NCBI RefSeq assembly: GCF_004799145.2
Contig: NW_021636324.1
Location: 124,001-188,000 of the forward strand
DNA from: Neltuma alba
Taxonomy: Eukaryota > Streptophyta > Magnoliopsida > Fabales > Fabaceae
Length of the DNA stretch: 64,000 bases
Direction of reading: 5' to 3'
Shown here: positions 61,402-64,000 of the stretch, piece by piece
Numbering within the stretch: position 1 is the stretch's first letter
Layout of the letters: the number at the start of each line of letters is the position of its first letter
Position numbers and translations under genes: made by a program
The notes under the pieces: model-generated
Databases searched by the model: none
What the model was told of the DNA's origin: nothing
Seen by the model: only the letters and a program-made list of their open reading frames with translations

Positions 61402-62282
61402 GCCTACTAAGTTTTCGGAAGCTGTGACTTTTGCGGAATCACAAAATGCGAAAGATTTCCGGCCAACAAAAAAGAAGGAAAGAAATCAAATATCGCAGAG
61501 TGAACAGGGTGCTGGGTGCGTAATCCGTTTTGACTTAATTGGTTTGCCCTTCGTGGTTAGTTCTGGTCTACCGATCTTCATACGTTTGAGGAGGCTTTCA
61601 CATTTGCTGTGTGCGGAGCACATTTCAAGCTCCAAAAAGGATGAGCATAGGGTGCTCACCATCAATATGAATTGTTTTGGAATGATTGTGGACTATTAAG
61701 CTTGAATTTAATTTAATTTATATATTTTAAATAATTTTCATTTTAACAAATACAAAATTTAAATTCTAAAAAGATAAATTTATTATATAATCTTATAAAT
61801 ATGATTAGAAGAAGTATTAAATAATGACTCAGTTTGGGTTTTCACTTTTCAGTTTATTATATGCCTCAAGTCACAACATTATTCTGCATTAGTTTTTACG
61901 TATCGTCTCATTTTCTAAGACCAAGTGGAAATGTTGGCAAAAAAAAGGTGAAAATGAAACCAAATGTGAACCATCTTAAGAATGGGCCCATGCTTGACCC
62001 AATAAGAAACGGAAAATGAGCCCATTAGTGTCATCACATAGGAAAAAAGAAGTGTATGAACACGCGAGGTTTACTTTGCATGAATGACACATTTTCTCAT
62101 CATATCGAAAAAATGTAATGTAAGAGTTATTAGTAACCATCACAATAATTATTAATTGTTAGTAACCATTACAATGTGTGCTTAAAAAAAATAAGGACAA
62201 TTTAGTAATTGAACACGTGAAATTTCTTACAATAAAGTTTTTAAGGGCTTCAGATTGGTTTGATGCTTTTAAGATTTTTTTT
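61402..62282. other. BTB gene upstream region, no gene seen
   Basis: The first bases are the BTB promoter and leader. Beyond that the DNA is AT-rich and contains no supported gene or repeat. Confidence 0.4.
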
Positions 62283-62722
62283 GAAAAAATCACAAATAAA
62301 GATCCCCCAAATTATCAAAATTATGCAGAGGTTTCCTGAATAAGTAAAATTATCATAAGAGACCCAGTTTCATATTGCAAATATAAAATATTGATGAAAT
62401 ATCTGAAATGCCCCTCATTCAAATGAAAAGTTGATTATAGGAAATGACAAGTTTACTTTAGCGAATGACAACTTCAATAGATCAAATTACAACTTGGTTA
62501 AAGGTATACCAAATAACAAGTTGACTATGGAAAATAATAAATTTACTTTAACGAATGACAACTTCAGTAGACCAAATCACAACTTGGCTGATGGGCATTT
62601 CAGACATTTTGCCAAAATTTCATATTTGCAGTATGAAATTGGGTCCATCATGGTAATTTAACTTATTCAGGTGACCTCTGCGTGATTTTGGTAATTCGGG
62701 GGGTCTTTATTTGTCATTTTTC
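62283..62722. mobile_element. Fold-back / MULE-like non-autonomous element, about 440 bp
   Basis: Inverted arms of roughly 130 bp: the left starts GAAAAAATCACAAATAAAGA, and the right ends TCTTTATTTGTCATTTTTC. Further in, GGAAATTTCATATTTGCA-type sequence pairs across the centre. Between the arms lie two copies of a 90-bp unit. A T-rich flank on each side may be a target duplication, but it is not clear, so the superfamily is uncertain. Confidence 0.65.
62429..62590 (+). repeat. 90-bp tandem repeat, about 1.8 copies, inside the fold-back element
   Basis: Copy 1 begins near AGTTGATTATAGGAAATGAC and copy 2 near AGTTGACTATGGAAAATAAT; both continue with TTTACTTTA(G/A)CGAATGACAA. Copies differ at about one base in ten. 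The open frame that runs through both is a by-product of the repeat. Confidence 0.8.
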
Positions 62723-64000
62723 CTATTTTTTATATTTAATTCTTTTGGGTGAGAATTTAGTGCAGTTTTCCCAAAAAATATTGCCAATTGAAAGACAAAA
62801 TTTAAAGTGAAAAAGAAAATCCTTATTGTTCATAGAACAATAGGTTGGTTGATTTGCAATATTAAATAATCGATAAGACATATGCATCCATCTTCTTTAT
62901 TTATGAAAAATCATAGTAGTTCTTATATATACCAACAGGTTATTGGATTGATTTGGCGGGTATATCCATTGTCTCTAGCTTGAACACTAGTCATTTTGGC
63001 GGCACGCTGTTAGCTCTGAATGTCTCTTCTGTATGATTAACGTTAATCTATTAGCAATAATAATGTCATTGTGATCAACTGTGGGGCTGTTAATTATATA
63101 TGTGGACCACTCCTAAACTGGCTTAACAATTAGGCTACTCTTGGATTTCTGTTCATGCATTTTTTTTTTCCCTTTGCCTGCTGAATAATCCAAACCACCT
63201 TAAATCCTTAATAAACTTTTGTTGCATGCTTATTTGCCCGGGTTTAAATCTCATGATAATTAACCTGACAAGAAAACAGCGTCTTACTCTTAAGGAGCTT
63301 CTCTAACAACAGACCTCCTTCCAGCAGATTGTGACCTGCTTTTCTTCTTTGCCTCTGAACGCCTATTTACGAAGAAACGAGGGGAACATTGCTTTTGCGT
63401 CTTGATTGTGTATTGTGTTTGAGCCATTGCTTGTGTCAGTTGGAGCTCTCACTTTCAGAAAACTTCTGGGCGTCGCGGGAAAGGAGAAAACGGACTACTG
63501 TCAGGGAAAAGTTAAGTGCAATAAATTGATTTTATGGGGAAAAAAAGGGGGGGGGGGGAGAAATTAAGGCGCGCCAGAAGTGGTCATTTTCGTGGGAAAA
63601 ATGAGAAGGAATCCAAGAAAATAAAAAGATTGAAACACTGGCGGTTTGATTACATGAAATTGGAAAAATGAAAGTACGTGGGGGGTTGCTAAGTGAGCAT
63701 TAAAGGGCATTATTTTGTTACCAGAAAAAGGAGGTGGGGGCATTATTAGGGTTGATGAGTCATAATCGCTTATGAATTTATGCTTTAAAAGCACCCTTTC
63801 GTCCGTGGCAGGGTGGAAGGACGAGAGTGACATTTCCTTCACACCAAAAACATTAGAACTAGTTCTCAACAAAAACATTCAACCAGTCTGACGTTGACAA
63901 TATTGCCTTTCCCCTGTCAATCCTGCGCCCTTCACCCTTCATTATCCCTCATCTTCTCACACATACATGTCCTCTAAATTAAATCACGATTTGTGAATAA
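62723..64000. other. Intergenic DNA to the window end
   Basis: AT-rich with a G run at 63549-63559. A minus-strand open frame of about 100 codons near 63564-63878 has no recognisable similarity and is not supported as a gene. Confidence 0.4.

Noticed and set aside
62431..62661. Open frame of 76 codons
   Set aside because: It runs through a tandem-repeated transposon core and repeats its own sequence; it is not a gene.

Overview
The window is nuclear DNA of a flowering plant, most likely a eudicot. The genes are split by AT-rich GT-AG introns, encode plant-specific proteins (PsbS, chlorophyllide a oxygenase, filament-like plant protein, a plastid-type long-chain acyl-CoA synthetase), and are separated by AT-rich intergenic DNA with many short inverted-repeat transposons. 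The species cannot be fixed from the sequence. All exon maps were read by eye from splice consensus, frame and remembered family similarity; no alignment was run.

Layout. 1-4.4 kb is repeat-rich and holds a nested pair of transposons (a hAT element inside the target-site end of a Mutator-like element). 4.4-10.1 kb (+) is an SGT/SGTA-type TPR co-chaperone without a visible N-terminal exon. 11.1-16.7 kb (+) is a LACS9-like acyl-CoA synthetase with an apparent one-base frameshift in exon 1. 18.4-19.7 kb (+) is a small Cys-motif protein of unknown function. 19.7-24.6 kb is intergenic with MITEs. 24.65-25.9 kb (-) is PsbS. 29.6-32.7 kb (+) is a filament-like plant protein. 33.9 kb is tRNA-Gln(TTG). 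34.2-35.6 kb (-) is a TLC-domain membrane protein. 37.6-41.7 kb (+) is chlorophyllide a oxygenase (CAO). 43.1-44.7 kb (+) is the V-ATPase proteolipid c. 46.0-51.9 kb (-) is an F-box protein of the FBP7 type. 52.3-54.1 kb is a Pack-MULE-like element carrying a broken U-box ubiquitin ligase gene. 54.5-58.5 kb (+) is a second, degenerate CAO copy. 59.2-61.4 kb (-) is a BTB/POZ protein. The rest is intergenic and contains a fold-back element.

The genes are independent housekeeping or photosynthesis loci, not a cluster. Two act on light harvesting (PsbS in photoprotection, CAO in chlorophyll b synthesis) and three relate to ubiquitin ligation (F-box, BTB, U-box relic), but nothing shows joint regulation. 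From memory, the FBP7-like and BTB genes are near neighbours in Arabidopsis (At1g21760 and At1g21780); here the CAO pseudogene and the Pack-MULE lie between them. The most notable observations are the Pack-MULE with its captured U-box gene, the CAO duplicate and its decay, the LACS frameshift, the nested transposons, and a tandem duplication that copied a splice acceptor in the SGT gene. I saw no novel enzymatic or defence system.
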